Positions 35,143 through 44,412 are shown, counted from the stretch's first letter. The stretch is DNA of 64,000 bases from Actinobacillus sp. (GCA_020026055.1 JAHHRA010000006.1:9525-73524); one strand, 5' to 3'. Made by a program: numbers and translations. Notes: a model not told the origin generated them from the sequence alone.

Positions 35143-37713
35143 ATGACTGCTTGCTCGATATCTAGCCATACGCCAATGATGCAACAATATTTACGTTTAA
35201 AAGCAGAGAACCCAGAAATTTTGCTTTTTTATCGTATGGGCGATTTTTATGAGCTTTTTTACGATGACGCTAAAAAAGTAGCAAGTTTATTGGATCTGAC
35301 ATTAACACAGCGAGGCAAATCTGCTGGAGAACCGATTCCGATGGCAGGAGTGCCCTATCATGCAATAGAAAGCTATTTAGCCAAATTAGTAAAACTTGGT
35401 GAAAGTGTAGCGATCTGTGAACAAGTCGGTGATCCTGCAACGAGTAAAGGACCTGTTGAACGTAAAATTGTGCGTGTAGTAACGCCAGGGACAATCAGTG
35501 ATGAAGCTTTGCTTGCTGAACATCAAGATAATTTGATCACTGCTATTTATGAAGAAAAGGGTCAATTTGGCTTGGCGATGTTAGATATGACATCGGGACG
35601 TTTTCAGATTTGCGAAGCTGAAAACAACATTCAATTGGCAGAAGAATTGCAACGTCTTAAACCAGCAGAATTATTGTATTGTGAAGAATTTACACAAATG
35701 GCACTGCTTACTCGTTATCAAGGTTTGCGACGCCGTCCAATCTGGGAGTTTGAATTAAAAACGGCTATTACTTTGCTAAATCGCCAGTTTGGTACGCAAA
35801 ATTTAAAAGCTTTTGGCGTTGAAAAAGCAATTTTAGGGCTGTGTGCGGCGGGCTGTTTGTTGCAATATGCACGAGATACACAATGCGGAAATCTTCCGCA
35901 CATTCAAAGTATCAGTTTATTAGATCGTTCTCACTTTATTCAACTTGATACTGCAACTCGTGCGAATTTAGAACTTACTCAAAATTTAAGTGGTGGTGTT
36001 GCACATTCTCTTGCTTCAGTATTGGATAAAACGGCTACTCCCATGGGAAGTCGTATGCTTAAACGCTGGTTACATCAGCCGAGTCGTCATCGTCAAACAT
36101 TATTGCAACGACAAGACATTATCGCCACGATTATTGAAAAAGATCTTTATGTGATTCTAGCACCGTTATTACGTCAATTGAGTGATATGGAACGTATTTT
36201 GACACGCATTGCATTACGTTCTGCTCGTCCGCGTGATTTTACTCGTTTGCGAACAGCTTTAGCCCAGTTGCCTATTATTCGGAAAAATTTAGCTAATTTA
36301 CCGCCGTTTGCACAACTATTATCACAGCTGGGTGATTTTGACGATATTTATACTTTATTAGAAAAAGCATTATTAGAGAATCCTGCTTTACTGATCCGTG
36401 ATGGTGGTGTGATTGCAGAAGGATATAATGCTGAACTAGATGAATGGCGGAATCTTACTCAAGGAGCAACAGATTTTCTTGAAGAGCTAGAACGCAAAGA
36501 ACGAGAAGTAACAGGGATTGAAACACTGAAAATTGGATTTAATGCAGTACACGGTTATTACATTCAAATTAGCCAAGGGCAAGCACATAAAGCACCGATT
36601 CATTATGTACGTCGTCAAACTTTAAAAAATGCAGAACGTTACATTATTCCAGAATTAAAGGTGTATGAAGATAAAGTTTTGAAAGCTAAAGGAGCTGCCT
36701 TAGCCCTAGAAAAACAGCTTTACGAAGAAATTTTTGATGTGATTTGCCCGCGTATCTCCATCTTACAACAAACTGCCGAAGCTTTGGCGAGATTAGATGT
36801 ACTAAATAATTTAGCTGAACGAGCACAGAGTCTTAACTATGTGCGTCCAATTTTTTGTGAAGGAAAAATTGTTTGCATTGAAAATGGGCGTCATCCCGTA
36901 GTTGAACAAGTTTTAGATAAACCTTTTATTGCTAACTCTGTAACACTTTCTCACGATCATCATTTATTAGTGATCACGGGACCCAATATGGGAGGGAAAA
37001 GCACTTATATGCGCCAAACTGCACTTATTGCATTAATGGCACATATAGGTAGTTTTGTGCCAGCAACTTCTGCAAAAATTGGTGAACTTGATCGAATATT
37101 CACTCGAATTGGAGCTGCAGATGATCTTGCTTCAGGACAATCTACTTTTATGGTAGAAATGAGTGAAATGGCGACAATTCTGCACCAAGCAACCTCTAAA
37201 AGCTTAGTTTTAATTGATGAAATCGGACGTGGTACTTCAACTTATGATGGGCTGGCACTGGCTTGGGCTTGTGCGAATCATTTAGCAAAAACTAAAGCTT
37301 TGACATTATTTGCAACACATTATTTTGAGTTAACTAGCTTGCCTGAACAATTACAAGGCGTAGAAAACATACATTTTGAAGCGATTGAACACGGCAATAG
37401 CATTGCTTTTTTGCACCAAGTTAAAAAAGGTGCCGCCAGTAAAAGTTATGGCTTAGCAGTAGCAGCTTTAGCAGGTGTACCGTCAAATGTTATCAAAATG
37501 GCACAACAAAAATTACATCAATTAGAAAATCAAAATATAGCTTCAATTGATTTAAACCAACCTTTCACGCAAGGGGAGCTCGGATTAATGTCGGAAAATG
37601 ATGGAAAACTCGCTCTATGGGAAGCATTAGAAAAACTTGATCCCGATGAGCTTTCCCCCAAACAAGCACTTACTTATTTATACCAATTAAAAAAATTACA
37701 AGAACAAGCTTAA
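35143..37713 (+). CDS. mutS: MutS, DNA mismatch recognition ATPase
   Basis: 856 residues. The N-terminal mismatch-binding domain has the Phe-x-Glu motif in LFYRMGDFYELF, followed by connector and core domains. The ABC-type ATPase has Walker A GPNMGGKSTYMRQT near residue 612, Walker B LVLIDEIGRGTSTYDG and ATHYFEL. Frame and length are normal. The ATG at 35143 has AAGGA 6 nt upstream; the earlier ATG at 35107 overlaps the likely -10 element and lacks a site. Single gene followed 24 bp later by rmuC. Confidence 0.96.
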   Translation: MTACSISSHTPMMQQYLRLKAENPEILLFYRMGDFYELFYDDAKKVASLLDLTLTQRGKSAGEPIPMAGVPYHAIESYLAKLVKLGESVAICEQVGDPATSKGPVERKIVRVVTPGTISDEALLAEHQDNLITAIYEEKGQFGLAMLDMTSGRFQICEAENNIQLAEELQRLKPAELLYCEEFTQMALLTRYQGLRRRPIWEFELKTAITLLNRQFGTQNLKAFGVEKAILGLCAAGCLLQYARDTQCGNLPHIQSISLLDRSHFIQLDTATRANLELTQNLSGGVAHSLASVLDKTATPMGSRMLKRWLHQPSRHRQTLLQRQDIIATIIEKDLYVILAPLLRQLSDMERILTRIALRSARPRDFTRLRTALAQLPIIRKNLANLPPFAQLLSQLGDFDDIYTLLEKALLENPALLIRDGGVIAEGYNAELDEWRNLTQGATDFLEELERKEREVTGIETLKIGFNAVHGYYIQISQGQAHKAPIHYVRRQTLKNAERYIIPELKVYEDKVLKAKGAALALEKQLYEEIFDVICPRISILQQTAEALARLDVLNNLAERAQSLNYVRPIFCEGKIVCIENGRHPVVEQVLDKPFIANSVTLSHDHHLLVITGPNMGGKSTYMRQTALIALMAHIGSFVPATSAKIGELDRIFTRIGAADDLASGQSTFMVEMSEMATILHQATSKSLVLIDEIGRGTSTYDGLALAWACANHLAKTKALTLFATHYFELTSLPEQLQGVENIHFEAIEHGNSIAFLHQVKKGAASKSYGLAVAALAGVPSNVIKMAQQKLHQLENQNIASIDLNQPFTQGELGLMSENDGKLALWEALEKLDPDELSPKQALTYLYQLKKLQEQA

Positions 37714-37737
37714 TAAACAGTTTCAAACGGAGAAAAA

Positions 37738-39336
37738 ATGCAAATTATTGAACAAATTCAGCTAAGTACACAAGATTTAATTTTTATTTTTTCACTCAGT
37801 AGCGGTGCTATCATTTTGTTTTTTGTACTATGGATTTTTACTTTGCATAGCAAAAACAAACTCAAAACAGACATTGAGCAAGCACGACAAGATAAAAACA
37901 GTGCAGAACAGAATGCAATTAAAAACCAAACTGAAACTGAAAGTTTTAAAATTCGTCTCATCGAACGTGATGATAGTTTGCGGAATATGCAACAAAAATT
38001 GCAAGAACAATACAACCAAATGCAACGCTTGAACGCACAAATGACATTGCTAAATGGTGAATTTAGTACTGAAAAAACTAAATCAGAAAATTTTTCTCAA
38101 CAATTGATCGAAAAACAACAAACAATTGAAAAATACGAGCAACAACTTACTGATTTGCTACATACAAATAGTTGCTTGCGAAATGAATTAACCGAATTAA
38201 GAACAACTTTAAACGAAAAGAATGCTCATTTTCTTGAACTTCAAAAAAATATTGAAGAAAGCAAAGGATCAATGAGTATTGAATTTCAAAACCTTGCCAA
38301 TCGCATTCTTGAAGAAAAATCCAAAGTTTTTAGCCATCAAAACAAAAATGAAATGACAGATTTATTGCGTCCATTCCGTGAGCAGATGGAAAGCTTTCAA
38401 AAACGAGTAAATGAAATTCATTCCGAAAATTTGAAAGGTAATGCTGGAATAGAAGCAGAAATAAAAAAAATGTTTGAACTTGGTTTAAATATGACCCAAG
38501 AAGCTAATAACCTTACTTCTGCTTTGAAAGGCAATAAAAAAATGCTCGGCAACTGGGGCGAAATCCAGCTTGAACAAACCTTACAAATGGCGGGGCTTGA
38601 AGCAGGCGTGCATTATACCGCTCAAGCCCATTTCACCAATGAAGAAGGCAAAAAACAATATCCTGATTTTGTCATCCATTTACCAGATAACAAACAGATG
38701 GTGATTGATAGCAAAATGTCATTAGTGAGTTATGAATGTGCCGTTAGTGCCGAAACTGAGGAACTACGTCAACTGCATTTAAGTGAACATTGCATTGCAT
38801 TACGCCATCATATTGATGACTTAAGTCGTAAAAATTATAGTGCATTAAAAGGAATGGATAGTCCTAATTTCGTGCTTATGTTTGTTGCATTAGAGCCTGC
38901 TTATATTGAAGCTTTACGTAATGATCCAAATTTATTTAATTATGGCTACCAAAAAAATGTGATTATGGTTTCACATACCACCTTAATGCCAATTTTACGC
39001 ACGATTGCTAACCTCTGGCGTTTAGAAAAATCAAATAAAGATGCGGAAGAAATTAGCCGCCAAGCAGGCGAAGTTTATAACCAACTTTGCACTGTAGTGG
39101 ATCGCCTTAAAAAACTTGGTAACGCATTAAACACAGCCAGTAACCAATATAACGAAACAGTCGTAGCTTTTGCTGGCAAACAAGGCATCATCGGCAAAGC
39201 AGAACGTTTCAAAAAACTCTCTCACCGTGCCAATAAAACAATGCCAGAACTTCCCATCGTTGCGATTGAGAATGAAAAAGCGCATTTGTTGGAGATGGAA
39301 GGGGTTTCGAAAGATACGGGGGATAGTGAGGGTTAG
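37738..39336 (+). CDS. rmuC: RmuC family protein (limits DNA inversions/recombination)
   Basis: 532 residues: an N-terminal membrane anchor (about residues 12-34, FIFSLSSGAIILFFVLWIFTL), a long coiled coil (to about 170), and the conserved RmuC nuclease-like domain (KGNKKMLGNWGEIQLEQTLQMAGLEAGVHY, PDFVIHLPDNKQMVIDSKMSLVSYE). The D...DSK residues fit a PD-(D/E)xK fold. Genetic data in E. coli tie RmuC to suppression of inversions at short inverted repeats; interesting here because the genome is rich in palindromes. The start has a GGAG site. Lies 24 bp after mutS, probably co-transcribed. Confidence 0.93.
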   Translation: MQIIEQIQLSTQDLIFIFSLSSGAIILFFVLWIFTLHSKNKLKTDIEQARQDKNSAEQNAIKNQTETESFKIRLIERDDSLRNMQQKLQEQYNQMQRLNAQMTLLNGEFSTEKTKSENFSQQLIEKQQTIEKYEQQLTDLLHTNSCLRNELTELRTTLNEKNAHFLELQKNIEESKGSMSIEFQNLANRILEEKSKVFSHQNKNEMTDLLRPFREQMESFQKRVNEIHSENLKGNAGIEAEIKKMFELGLNMTQEANNLTSALKGNKKMLGNWGEIQLEQTLQMAGLEAGVHYTAQAHFTNEEGKKQYPDFVIHLPDNKQMVIDSKMSLVSYECAVSAETEELRQLHLSEHCIALRHHIDDLSRKNYSALKGMDSPNFVLMFVALEPAYIEALRNDPNLFNYGYQKNVIMVSHTTLMPILRTIANLWRLEKSNKDAEEISRQAGEVYNQLCTVVDRLKKLGNALNTASNQYNETVVAFAGKQGIIGKAERFKKLSHRANKTMPELPIVAIENEKAHLLEMEGVSKDTGDSEG

Positions 39337-39342
39337 GATATT

Positions 39343-39383
39343 CACGCCACGATTTTCGGAAAATTTTCTGATTTTTGGGCGTG
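39343..39383. repeat. Dispersed palindromic element after rmuC
   Basis: 41 bp: CACGCC ... GGGCGTG ends, GATTTTCGG/CTGATTTTT arms and the AAAATTTT core. Begins 6 bp past the rmuC stop codon and is followed by a separate hairpin terminator. Confidence 0.8.
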
Positions 39384-39389
39384 TTAAAA

Positions 39390-39416
39390 ACCGCAAGTAG
39401 CACTTGCGGTTTCTGT
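39390..39416. terminator. Terminator after rmuC
   Basis: ACCGCAAGT-AGC-ACTTGCGGT, a perfect 9-bp stem with 3-nt loop, AAAA on the left and TTTCTG on the right. Strong stem but short T-tract. Confidence 0.6.
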
Positions 39417-39765
39417 ATGGGGAGGAGTGGATGCTTTAGTTAGTAGTAATATTTTTTATTACTTCAATTTTGCGAGATATTTAAGTTCAGCTTACCTTTT
39501 TGAAATTATCACAAATTTTTTGGAAAAATTTTTAGGAATTCAGAAGATATTTACAAATTTAAGAGCACAGTATTTTTTTTGAAAAAACGTTAGAATATGA
39601 AATTTTCTTGCATTTAAAAAACGAGAGGACACAACATTGACAAGCCTACTGCAATGAAAATGACCTTAAAAAATTTTCAGCAACTTGTCCTAAGTTACAA
39701 AAAATAAAGTAAAAGCACTAGGTTTTTCATCAATATTCCAGCGTAACCTTTTAAGAGTAGCAACA
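39417..39765. other. Spacer upstream of the restriction-modification gene
   Basis: About 350 bp of AT-rich DNA with long A and T runs and no gene. It should hold the promoter of the restriction-modification enzyme. Fragments such as GGAAAAATTTTTAGGAATTC (39520-39541) resemble the core of the dispersed palindrome without its ends. Confidence 0.35.
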
Positions 39766-42700
39766 ATGATTACAGTAAAAAATTTACCATTCGTACTAAA
39801 CAGCTTAGGTTTTACTCATCAAAATAATGTTTACACCAAAACATTTCCTGATGTTGAGTACAAACTTATCGCAGATTTTAATAAGCGATCTTTCATTTAT
39901 CCGCCTGAACTTATCATCAACGACAAAACAACGTGCAACTTTTCCGCTCCTGAAAATTTTGTCGTGTTTGAATGTGTACACCGTCTAATCGAACAAGGTT
40001 ATCACCCAAAACACATTGAATTAGAGAAAAGATGGCAACTCGGACACTCACAAAAAAGTGGTAAAGCAGATATTTGTGTGAAAGATAATGACGGTAACAT
40101 TATCCTAATCATTGAATGTAAAACCGCTGGCAATGAATACGACAAAGCACGCAGAATTTTAGAAAACGATAGCCGAAATCAATTATTTTCCTATTTACAA
40201 CAAGCGACTTCCACGCAATTTTTAGCTTTGTATAGCAGTGATTTTACTGAAAACGTTATTTGCAATTATTACCTTATTTCTGTAACAGATAATGATGAAT
40301 TATTAAAAAATGATAAAGAATTAAAAGGCTATAAAGACACCGCAACCACAGAAGAAAAATGGACAGTATGGCGAAAAACGTATGATGGTGATTACGCAAC
40401 GATGGGGCTTTTTGAAAATAATAAAGCTTATGACATTGGCAAAAAGGTTTTCCAATTAGAGGATTTAAAACCCATTAGCAATAAAGATATTCAAGGAAAA
40501 TACCATGAATTTGCCACGATCTTACGTCAATATAACGTTTCAGGTCGTGAAAATGCTTTCGATAAATTGGTGAATTTATTTTTGTGTAAAGTAACCGACG
40601 AAACAAACAGTAAAAAAGCAGGCAAAAAATTAAATTTCTATTGGAAAGGCAAAACCTTTGATAACCCTTTCGACTTCCAAGACCGCTTGCAAGCCCTTTA
40701 CAAGGACGGAATGAAAGAATATCTAGGCGATGAAATCACCTATATCGCTAACAGCCAAATTGATGAAGCTTTTGGTATCTTTAAAGACAAGCCAAATGTT
40801 ACGAAAGATGCGATAAAAGAATATTTTAAGGAATTAAAGTTTTTTTCAAATAATGATTTTGCTTTTATTGACGTACACAACAAAAAACTGTTCTACCAAA
40901 ATTTTGAAGTCTTACTAAAAGTTTGCAAAATGATCCAAGATATGCGACTAACTGACAGTGAGGAAAATCAATTTCTTGGCGATATGTTTGAAGGCTTTTT
41001 AGATGCAGGCGTAAAACAAAGTGAAGGACAATTTTTCACGCCAATGCCTATTGTGAAATTCATCATCAATTCCCTACCAGACAAACAAACGCCACACGTG
41101 CTTGATTACGCCTGTGGTGCTGGGCATTTTTTAAATGAATATTTTATTAAGAATCGTGATAGCAACATCGTTGGCGTGGAAAAAGAATACCGCTTATCCA
41201 AAGTGGCGAAAGTGTCTTCTTTTATGTACGGCTCCAAAATAGATATTATCCATAATGACGCTCTCGCTCATAACGCCAAACTTATACCACAAACCTTTGA
41301 TGTACTCATTGCCAACCCACCGTACTCCGTTACAGGCTTTTTAGCCACATTAAACGAAAGCGATCGAGCCAAATATACGCTTTCGCAAGAAGTGAAAGAC
41401 CTTTCTACCACTAATGCCATTGAATGCTTTTTCATTGAACGTGCAGTACAGCTTTTAGGTAAAGACGCAGTGGCGGGGATCATCGTTCCAAGTTCAATTT
41501 TAAACAAAGAAACGCCAGCACTTTACACCAAAACACGAGAATTATTGCTCAAACATTTTAACATCATCGCCATTGCAGAATTTGGTAGCGGTACTTTTGG
41601 CAAAACTGGCACAAATACTGTCACACTCTTTTTACAACGCCGTGACCCAAACCAACGCCTACCACAGCATTATCAAAATATGGTCAACGAATGGTTTAGT
41701 GGCGATTTAAACACCAACAAAGCACTAAAAGAGGAACATCTTTTAAATGATTACTGCCATTATTGCGACTTCAACGAAACGGACTACCACGCCTTTTTAC
41801 AAGGTACGCTAACTGACGATTTATTAAAAACAGAAATGTTTAGCGAATACCAAAAAGCCTTTAATAAAACCTACAAAGCCCCAACGACCAAAGTATTTAA
41901 AGCCAAAACCTTAGCGGATAAAGAGGCACACAAACAGGCAGAATTTTTAACCTTCTTAAAAAACAAAGAACGAGAAAAACTCTACTACTTCTGCCTTGCC
42001 AATGTGCAAACAAATGATGTTGTCATCGTCAAATCACCAAGCGACAACAAAGAAATCAAAAAATTCTTAGGTTACGAATGGAGCAACCGCAAAGGTAATG
42101 AAGGCATTCAATACATCACCACAGAGCAAGCCAGCATTTCCAAAATCGCAAACGCAGATGATGAAAATGCCGAAATAGATAAAAAGCAGGAACAGTTAAA
42201 AAGCATCAACACACCGCTTTATAACCCCAATAACGCCGATGATGACAGCAAAATCAACACCATCATCAAAAACAATTTTAACGGCATTCAAACGCCAATT
42301 ACTGATAATTTAACCCCATTCATCAGCCGAGCCAATCTCGTGGATATGCTCGATTTTGATCGTGTGGATTTTGGTAAAACCTTAACGCTTACGCCGAAGA
42401 AGAAAGCGGTAGCCATTGAGAGTAAGTATCCGTTAGTAAGGTTGGGTGAAATTTGTGAAATTACATCAGGACAATCGCCAAAATCGGAATTTTATAATGA
42501 AGATAAAAAAGGACTACCTTTTTATCAAGGAAAAACTGAGTTTACAGAAAAATATCTTAAAGAACCGAAAGTTTATACAAGTGAAATTACAAAAACTTCT
42601 GTTAAAGATGATATTTTAATGAGCGTCAGAGCACCTGTTGGAACAGTTAATATCAATCCATTTGATAAGATTTGTATAGGTAGAGGATTATGTGCAATTA

Positions 42701-43542
42701 AAGCAAATAGGAAAATATTACAAGAATATTTGTTTATTTATTTACAATCTATTGAAAGTATTTTATCAAATTCTGGAAATGCTGGTGCAATCTTTCAATC
42801 TATATCAAGAAACCAATTGGAAATTATAAAAATCCCTCTACCACCGCTCAATATTCAACAACAAATCGTTGCGAAAATTGAAATTTTAGAAACGCAAGCG
42901 GTAGAAAACCAGCAGGAAATTACGGCGTTACGTGGAAATATTGAAAAGTTAATAACCAATGTTTTAGATAAAAATTACCCAATTAAAACATTAACTTCGC
43001 TGATGTCTATTGTTCGTGGAGCCTCCCCGCGACCTATTAAGCAATTTATTACTCAAGATCCTAATGGCGTTAATTGGATCAAAATTGGTGATGTAAAACC
43101 TAGTTCAAAGTACATTACCAGCACAAAGGAAAAAATTACTCAATCAGGTGCGGAAAAATCACGTTTTGTTAATGTCGGTGATTTTGTGCTTTCAAACTCA
43201 ATGAGCTTTGGACGACCTTATATAATGAAAACCACTGGTTGCATTCACGATGGCTGGTTACTTCTATCTGATTTTTCTACCGAACTTAATAGAGATTATT
43301 TGTACTATATTCTATCTAGTTCAGTTGTTCAGGAACAATTTACAGAAAAAGCATCTGGAACAACCGTAGATAATCTAAATATAGCTAAGGTTTCAACGGT
43401 AAAAATCCCACTCCCACCTCTTGCCGAACAGCAAAAAATCGTGGCAGAGATAGAAAAACTGGAACAAAAAATCAGCGAACTAGAAACGCAACTCGCCAAC
43501 ATACCAACCGAAAAAGCCGCCGTTCTCAAACGGTATCTGTAG
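39766..43542 (+). CDS. Single-chain restriction-modification-specificity enzyme (Type IIG/IIB-like)
   Basis: One 1258-residue polypeptide appears to carry all three activities. Residues about 1-200 resemble the type I HsdR N-terminal nuclease: a PD-(D/E)xK site with Asp near 102 (KADIC) and Glu/Lys near 117-119 (IIECK). Residues about 380-700 are a gamma-class N6-adenine methyltransferase with motif I LDYACGAGHFL near 445 and motif IV NPPYS near 515. The C-terminus is HsdS-like with two target-recognition domains, starting near 887 (YPLVRLGEICEITSGQSP) and 1068 (YPIKTLTSLMSIVRGASPRP). Each is followed by an IPLPPLxxQQxIVxxIExLE dimer helix. Two TRDs predict a bipartite asymmetric target. No separate R, M or S gene is adjacent. 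Flanking palindromes and decayed DNA suggest an acquired island. Confidence 0.88.
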   Translation: MITVKNLPFVLNSLGFTHQNNVYTKTFPDVEYKLIADFNKRSFIYPPELIINDKTTCNFSAPENFVVFECVHRLIEQGYHPKHIELEKRWQLGHSQKSGKADICVKDNDGNIILIIECKTAGNEYDKARRILENDSRNQLFSYLQQATSTQFLALYSSDFTENVICNYYLISVTDNDELLKNDKELKGYKDTATTEEKWTVWRKTYDGDYATMGLFENNKAYDIGKKVFQLEDLKPISNKDIQGKYHEFATILRQYNVSGRENAFDKLVNLFLCKVTDETNSKKAGKKLNFYWKGKTFDNPFDFQDRLQALYKDGMKEYLGDEITYIANSQIDEAFGIFKDKPNVTKDAIKEYFKELKFFSNNDFAFIDVHNKKLFYQNFEVLLKVCKMIQDMRLTDSEENQFLGDMFEGFLDAGVKQSEGQFFTPMPIVKFIINSLPDKQTPHVLDYACGAGHFLNEYFIKNRDSNIVGVEKEYRLSKVAKVSSFMYGSKIDIIHNDALAHNAKLIPQTFDVLIANPPYSVTGFLATLNESDRAKYTLSQEVKDLSTTNAIECFFIERAVQLLGKDAVAGIIVPSSILNKETPALYTKTRELLLKHFNIIAIAEFGSGTFGKTGTNTVTLFLQRRDPNQRLPQHYQNMVNEWFSGDLNTNKALKEEHLLNDYCHYCDFNETDYHAFLQGTLTDDLLKTEMFSEYQKAFNKTYKAPTTKVFKAKTLADKEAHKQAEFLTFLKNKEREKLYYFCLANVQTNDVVIVKSPSDNKEIKKFLGYEWSNRKGNEGIQYITTEQASISKIANADDENAEIDKKQEQLKSINTPLYNPNNADDDSKINTIIKNNFNGIQTPITDNLTPFISRANLVDMLDFDRVDFGKTLTLTPKKKAVAIESKYPLVRLGEICEITSGQSPKSEFYNEDKKGLPFYQGKTEFTEKYLKEPKVYTSEITKTSVKDDILMSVRAPVGTVNINPFDKICIGRGLCAIKANRKILQEYLFIYLQSIESILSNSGNAGAIFQSISRNQLEIIKIPLPPLNIQQQIVAKIEILETQAVENQQEITALRGNIEKLITNVLDKNYPIKTLTSLMSIVRGASPRPIKQFITQDPNGVNWIKIGDVKPSSKYITSTKEKITQSGAEKSRFVNVGDFVLSNSMSFGRPYIMKTTGCIHDGWLLLSDFSTELNRDYLYYILSSSVVQEQFTEKASGTTVDNLNIAKVSTVKIPLPPLAEQQKIVAEIEKLEQKISELETQLANIPTEKAAVLKRYL

Positions 43543-43549
43543 ATATTAT

Positions 43550-43593
43550 CACGCCACGAAAATCGGGAAAAATTTTCCGAAAATCGGGGCGTG
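43550..43593. repeat. Dispersed palindromic element after the restriction-modification gene
   Basis: 44 bp beginning 7 bp after the stop codon: CACGCCACGAAAATCGG ... CCGAAAATCGGGGCGTG with AAAAATTTT core. Ends and core are typical. Confidence 0.85.
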
Positions 43594-43662
43594 AATTAAT
43601 TTTTACCCTTCAAAAAGTAAAACGACGCCACACGGATTCCCTTATAAACCACCTTAAGCGAC

Positions 43663-43739
43663 TGAAATTTTTTAGCAAATTAGGGTTGTTTGAATGGCGT
43701 AGCCACGAGTTGCCCTAATTTGCGTTAAGAAAAATTTCA
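43663..43739. repeat. Long stem-loop in a probable dispersed repeat
   Basis: Arms TGAAATTTTT..GCAAATTAGGG (43663-43685) and the complementary CCCTAATTTGC..AAAAATTTCA (43713-43739) can form a stem of about 21 bp with a 4-nt bulge. A second inverted repeat follows at about 43771-43810 (CTTTCTTT ... AAGAAAG). The block TACGCGGCTAATAAGAGTGTGCTTTC is familiar to me as an interspersed non-coding sequence in Pasteurellaceae genomes; that recollection needs a search to confirm. Confidence 0.5.
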
Positions 43740-43842
43740 CCAAGCATCGATACGCGGCTAATAAGAGTGTGCTTTCTTTGGAGACGATCTTTGCACAAGC
43801 GAAGAAAGTAACAAGATCCCGTTGCCGTGATTACGAACAATT

Positions 43843-43883
43843 ACGCCTCAAAAATCGGAAAATTTTTCCGAATTTCGTGGCGT
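43843..43883. repeat. Dispersed palindromic element in the decayed island region (i)
   Basis: 41 bp: ACGCCTCAAAAATCGG ... CCGAATTTCGTGGCGT around an AAAATTTTT core. Not adjacent to any intact gene. Confidence 0.8.
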
Positions 43884-43991
43884 TAACTAACACTTAATCA
43901 CCAAAACTATCTTCGAATTGCATACCCCCTACGTCAGTATAGATGACACTATCATTTTTCACTTAACTTAAATCTCATTGTGGAAAGCAAA

Positions 43992-44021
43992 GGGGTAGAT
44001 AATAAAGGGGTAGATAATAAA
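43992..44021. repeat. 15-bp tandem direct repeat, two copies
   Basis: GGGGTAGATAATAAA occurs twice head to tail, and a partial GGGGTAGA recurs at about 44174. Iteron-like in size, but only two units and no replication gene nearby. Confidence 0.6.
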
Positions 44022-44166
44022 GAAGATCTGTGAAAGGAAGAAAGCTAAAAAAACAAACACGCCGAAGAACTTTTTTAAGCAATTTGGGAATAACATAAAT
44101 ATCCACTTCAAAACCCAATTCAAGCTAGACAAAATCGTTGAGTTGATCCAAAAGTTGTTGGATTAA
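44014..44166 (+). pseudogene. Possible decayed coding remnant
   Basis: A 50-codon open stretch without a start codon ends at 44164-44166. Its C-terminal part (INIHFKTQFKLDKIVELIQKLLD) has the amphipathic pattern and codon use of real coding sequence. The source protein is not recognised. It may be the tail of an accessory gene left from the island next door, or chance. Confidence 0.25.
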
Positions 44167-44227
44167 GAGCAATGAGGGGTAGAGTTTGTTTGCGTAATTG
44201 TAAGCTTAAAAATAATATTCCACTTCA

Positions 44228-44268
44228 ACACCCTCAATTTCGGAAAACTTTTCCGATTTTGGGAGCGT
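44228..44268. repeat. Dispersed palindromic element in the decayed island region (ii)
   Basis: 41 bp: ACACCCTCAATTTCGGAAAA, then CTTTTCCGATTTTGGGAGCGT. The ends have drifted by one or two bases, but arms and core are recognisable. Confidence 0.7.
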
Positions 44269-44287
44269 GATTAAAACTTTTCAAACT

Positions 44288-44354
44288 CCAACTTTCAGAA
44301 AAATTTCCAAAAATCGGAGAGGGAAGAGTAGTGTTGGTAATTGAGGGCGTTGAC
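44288..44354. repeat. Degenerate palindromic element near the S10 promoter
   Basis: CAGAAAAATTTCC with AAAATCGGAGA, then a 20-nt interruption and GAGGGCGT. It reads like a copy split by an insertion. The left end is lost. Confidence 0.4.
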
Positions 44355-44378
44355 TTCAAAATTAATCTCCAAAAACAC

Positions 44379-44406
44379 TTGCAATTCACCTCAATTATGG
44401 TAATAT
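44379..44406 (+). promoter_or_regulatory. S10 operon promoter
   Basis: TTGCAA (44379-44384), 16-bp spacer, TAATAT (44401-44406). Initiation near 44413 gives a leader of about 178 nt, close to the E. coli S10 leader length. Confidence 0.6.
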
Positions 44407-44412
44407 CCACAA

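Noticed and set aside
38089..38108. A 15-nt match in rmuC to the core of the rsmB palindrome (encodes SENFSQ, same frame)
   Set aside because: The GGCGT/ACGCC ends and the outer arms are missing, and the segment lies in an ordinary coiled coil; chance or a fully decayed copy cannot be told apart.
43992..44021. Tandem 15-bp repeats as a CRISPR array or plasmid iterons
   Set aside because: Units are directly adjacent with no spacers, only two copies, and no cas or replication genes nearby.
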